The position numbers were made by a program, and so were the translations under genes. Of a stretch of DNA of 16,340 nt, positions 14,681-16,340 are shown in pieces (the stretch's first letter is position 1; each line of letters starts with the position of its first letter). The notes below the pieces were generated by a model. That model made no database searches. It was given only the letters and a program-made list of their open reading frames with translations, and was not told the origin of the DNA. Source of the stretch: Vitreoscilla sp. (GTDB lineage: Bacteria > Pseudomonadota > Gammaproteobacteria > Burkholderiales > Burkholderiaceae); assembly GCA_014378125.1 (NCBI GenBank), contig JACMOG010000507.1, forward strand, positions 1-16,340, written 5' to 3'.

Positions 14681-15412
14681 ATGCCCCCGCGCAAGACCGC
14701 TTCCCTCGGTGCCGACTTCCCGCGGCCAACCACCACCGTCGACGTCCTGATCTTCACGGTCATCGACGACGCGCTGAAGGTGTTGCTGGTGCAACGCCCG
14801 CCCGGCACCGACGACCCGTTCCCCGGCCTGTGGGCGCTGCCCGGCGGATTCGTCGACGTCGGCCTCGACGCCGACCTCGAGGCCTGCGCGCGCCGCAAGC
14901 TGTCGGACAAGACCAGCGTCGCGGCTCCTTACCTGGAGCAGCTCGGGAGCTGGGGCGGCGCCACGCGCGATCCGCGCGGATGGTCGGCCACGCACGCTTA
15001 CTTCGCGCTGATGCCGGCCGAGGGCGTGACGCTGTCCAAGGGCGCGAACGCCGCCGACGTCGCGTGGTTCACCGTCGACGCCGCGCTGCTTTCGAAGAAG
15101 AAGCTTGCGTTCGATCACGCGCAGATCCTGCGCGCGGGCGTCGAGCGCCTGCGCAGCAAGGTCGAATACACGTCGCTGCCGGCCTGGCTGCTGCCCGAGC
15201 CGTTCACGTTGCCGCAGCTGCAGCGTACCTACGAAGTGGTACTGGGGCGGCCCGTCGACAAGAGCGGCTTCCGCACCCGCATGATGGCGGCCGATTTCCT
15301 GGTGGAGGCCGGCGTCGTCGAGAGCGATTCGAACCGGCCGCCGATGGGGTATCGGCTGAAGGATCGCGCGACGCCGGTGTTCTTTCCGCGCACGTTCAGT
15401 CCGCGGGGTTGA
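14681..15412 (+). CDS. nrtR: NrtR, Nudix-related transcriptional regulator of NAD metabolism
   Basis: A 243-residue regulator with an N-terminal Nudix-fold domain (~17-150) and a C-terminal winged helix (~165-240: FTLPQLQRTYEVVLGRPVDKSGFRTRMM, then VEAGVVESDSNRPPMGYRL), the NrtR arrangement. The Nudix box reads GGFVDVGLDADLEACARRKLSDKTSV: the catalytic RE..EE positions are RK..DK, so hydrolysis is almost surely lost and the domain serves for ligand binding. Family members repress NAD salvage genes and release DNA on binding ADP-ribose or related metabolites. The ATG at 14681 was chosen because the residues before it have no family character; the 25-base gap to the upstream stop has only a weak ribosome-binding site. 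Being the last gene of the salvage operon, it would be autoregulated through the inverted repeat at 6227-6243. Confidence 0.92.
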   Translation: MPPRKTASLGADFPRPTTTVDVLIFTVIDDALKVLLVQRPPGTDDPFPGLWALPGGFVDVGLDADLEACARRKLSDKTSVAAPYLEQLGSWGGATRDPRGWSATHAYFALMPAEGVTLSKGANAADVAWFTVDAALLSKKKLAFDHAQILRAGVERLRSKVEYTSLPAWLLPEPFTLPQLQRTYEVVLGRPVDKSGFRTRMMAADFLVEAGVVESDSNRPPMGYRLKDRATPVFFPRTFSPRG

Positions 15413-15418
15413 GCGCCG

Positions 15419-16267
15419 TCATCCCACGCGATCCAGTTGGTCGAACTCGGCCTGCGTCAGCTCGATGTCGGCCGCCTTCACGTTCTCCTCCAGGTGCGCC
15501 ACCTTCGACGTGCCCGGGATCGGGATGATGACCGGGCTGCGCTGCAGCAGCCAGGCGACCGCGACCTGGCTCTGCGTGGCGCCGTGGGCCTTGGCGATGG
15601 CGTCGAGGGCCGACGTGCCTTCGCGGGTGAGCTCGCCGGCGGCCAGCGGAAACCAGGGGATGAAGCCGATGCCGTGGGCTTCGCAATACTTGAGCACGTC
15701 CTCGCTGCCGCGGTCGGCGAAGTTGTAGCGGTTCTGCACGGTGGACACCGGGAAGACCTTGGCCGCGGCCTCGATCTCCTCCACCGACACTTCGCTGAGG
15801 CCGGCGTAGGTGATCACGCCGTCGTCCAGCAGCAGCTTGACGGCGCCGAACTGCTCGTCGCGCGGCACGTTGGCGTCGATGCGATGCAACTGCCACAGCG
15901 CGATCTGCTCCACGCCCAGCCGCTCGCGGCTCGCGTGCGCCTCGCTGACCAGGTGGCTCGGGTTGCCGTTGGGCACCCACACGTCGGGCGCCGGGCGCTC
16001 GAGGCCGCCCTTGGTGGCGACGGTGACCTTGCTGTACGGATAGAGCGCCTCCTTGATCAGCTCCTCGGAGATCTCGGGCCCGTAGGAGTTGGCGGTGTCG
16101 ATGAAGTCGACGCCCAGCTCGGGCAGGCGGCGCAAGGTCGCGAGCGCGCCGGCGCGGTCGGCCGGCGGACCGAAGATGCCCTTGCCGGTGATGCGCATCG
16201 CGCCGTAGCCCAGGCGGTTGATCTCGAGTTCGCCGCCGATGCGGAAGGTCTTGGGGTGCGTGGCCAT
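15419..16267 (-). CDS. Aldo/keto reductase
   Basis: A 282-residue NADPH-type oxidoreductase with a (beta/alpha)8 barrel. The catalytic tetrad is visible: Asp57 and Tyr62 in [17 protein letters not shown], Lys86 in VTVATKGG and His128 in ALWQLHRID. The C-terminal cofactor motif reads [20 protein letters not shown]. The middle includes [13 protein letters not shown] and VQNRYNF, as in the general stress/YajO-like AKR subgroup. ATG 16267 was chosen for its strong AGGAGG seven bases upstream; ATG 16300 is also in frame and overlaps the stop of the gene before, so an 11-residue extension is possible. The gene converges on nrtR with only six bases between stops. Substrate is unknown; likely a small aldehyde or ketone. 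Confidence 0.92.
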   Translation of the reverse strand: MATHPKTFRIGGELEINRLGYGAMRITGKGIFGPPADRAGALATLRRLPELGVDFIDTANSYGPEISEELIKEALYPYSKVTVATKGGLERPAPDVWVPNGNPSHLVSEAHASRERLGVEQIALWQLHRIDANVPRDEQFGAVKLLLDDGVITYAGLSEVSVEEIEAAAKVFPVSTVQNRYNFADRGSEDVLKYCEAHGIGFIPWFPLAAGELTREGTSALDAIAKAHGATQSQVAVAWLLQRSPVIIPIPGTSKVAHLEENVKAADIELTQAEFDQLDRVG

Positions 16268-16274
16268 GGAGGGT

Positions 16275-16280
16275 CCTCCT
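16275..16280 (-). promoter_or_regulatory. Ribosome-binding site AGGAGG of the aldo/keto reductase
   Basis: On the minus strand AGGAGG is followed by seven bases and the ATG at 16267. It is the strongest Shine-Dalgarno sequence in the window and decides between the two in-frame starts (16267 and 16300). Confidence 0.7.
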
Positions 16281-16296
16281 TCGAAGGGAGTCGTTG

Positions 16297-16340
16297 TCAT
16301 TTCGCGTCCAGCGCCGCCAGGTGCTGGTGGATCAGCGCCA
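16297..16340 (-). CDS. C-terminal end of an unidentified protein (runs off the window)
   Basis: On the minus strand the frame reads [13 protein letters not shown] and TGA (16299-16297), in a codon pattern like the neighbours. Its stop overlaps the upstream ATG of the aldo/keto reductase by ATGA, so it is probably in the same operon. Thirteen residues are too few to name a family. Confidence 0.5.
   Translation of the reverse strand, partial: ALIHQHLAALDAK

Noticed and set aside
10383..14750. A plus-strand open frame of over 1400 codons overlapping nadE, nadM and the Cache-CheW gene.
   Set aside because: Arg/Ala/Gly/Pro-rich, no recognisable domain, and out of frame with three well-supported genes; a shadow.
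9439..14910. A very long open frame on the minus strand (over 1800 codons) antisense to the NAD genes.
   Set aside because: Rich in Arg, His, Gly and Ala with no domain; it is the usual antisense shadow of high-GC codons, and the plus strand carries clear families throughout.

Overview
The window is 16.3 kb of very GC-rich DNA with dense, short-spaced genes and a codon bias strongly towards G/C in third positions. Protein character (Bcr/CflA-type drug efflux, MctP-type symporter, NadM-Nudix/NrtR NAD salvage set, Fic, RcnA/CsoR-family metal efflux) fits a Gram-negative proteobacterium, most likely a high-GC betaproteobacterium of the Burkholderiales. That placement is inference from gene content and composition. 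No rRNA, tRNA, CRISPR array, transposase or integrase was seen.

Left third (1-3445): the last codons of a chemoreceptor (MCP) with an unrelated-looking first ~30 bases, then two adjacent paralogous exported proteins that look like outer-membrane beta-barrels, separated by a clear intrinsic terminator. Next is a broken transporter, a chimera of a Bcr/CflA-type MFS drug exporter (carrying an internal deletion and frameshift) joined in frame to the C-terminal part of an MctP-type sodium:solute symporter.

Centre-left, minus strand (3445-6160): a winged-helix Fic protein whose catalytic His is Gln, with a repeated 9-bp operator-like motif covering its promoter; then a translationally coupled metal-efflux pair, a CsoR/RcnR-family repressor and an RcnA-type Ni/Co exporter with a large His-rich loop. 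A G-tract inverted repeat sits just before the repressor gene.

Right two thirds, plus strand (6227-15412): a long NAD salvage operon. It starts at a promoter overlapped by a perfect 6-5-6 inverted repeat and reads: nicotinamidase-like hydrolase, FRG-domain protein (lower GC, apparently inserted), nicotinate phosphoribosyltransferase (pncB), glutamine-dependent NAD synthetase (nadE, interrupted by an in-frame TAA and lacking the catalytic Glu of its glutaminase domain), bifunctional NMN adenylyltransferase/Nudix (nadM), a soluble double-Cache protein ending in a CheW-like domain, and the Nudix-related repressor NrtR. Together the enzymes would take nicotinamide to nicotinate, NaMN, NaAD and NAD, with NrtR as the local regulator. 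The two genes that are not NAD enzymes (FRG and Cache-Cache-CheW) are the most interesting content of the window. A convergent aldo/keto reductase and the last codons of an upstream gene close the window on the minus strand.

Several lesions occur close together (MCP 5' junction, MFS deletion, MFS-symporter fusion, nadE stop). They could be real decay and rearrangement, or could partly reflect an error-prone assembly; read mapping would settle this.
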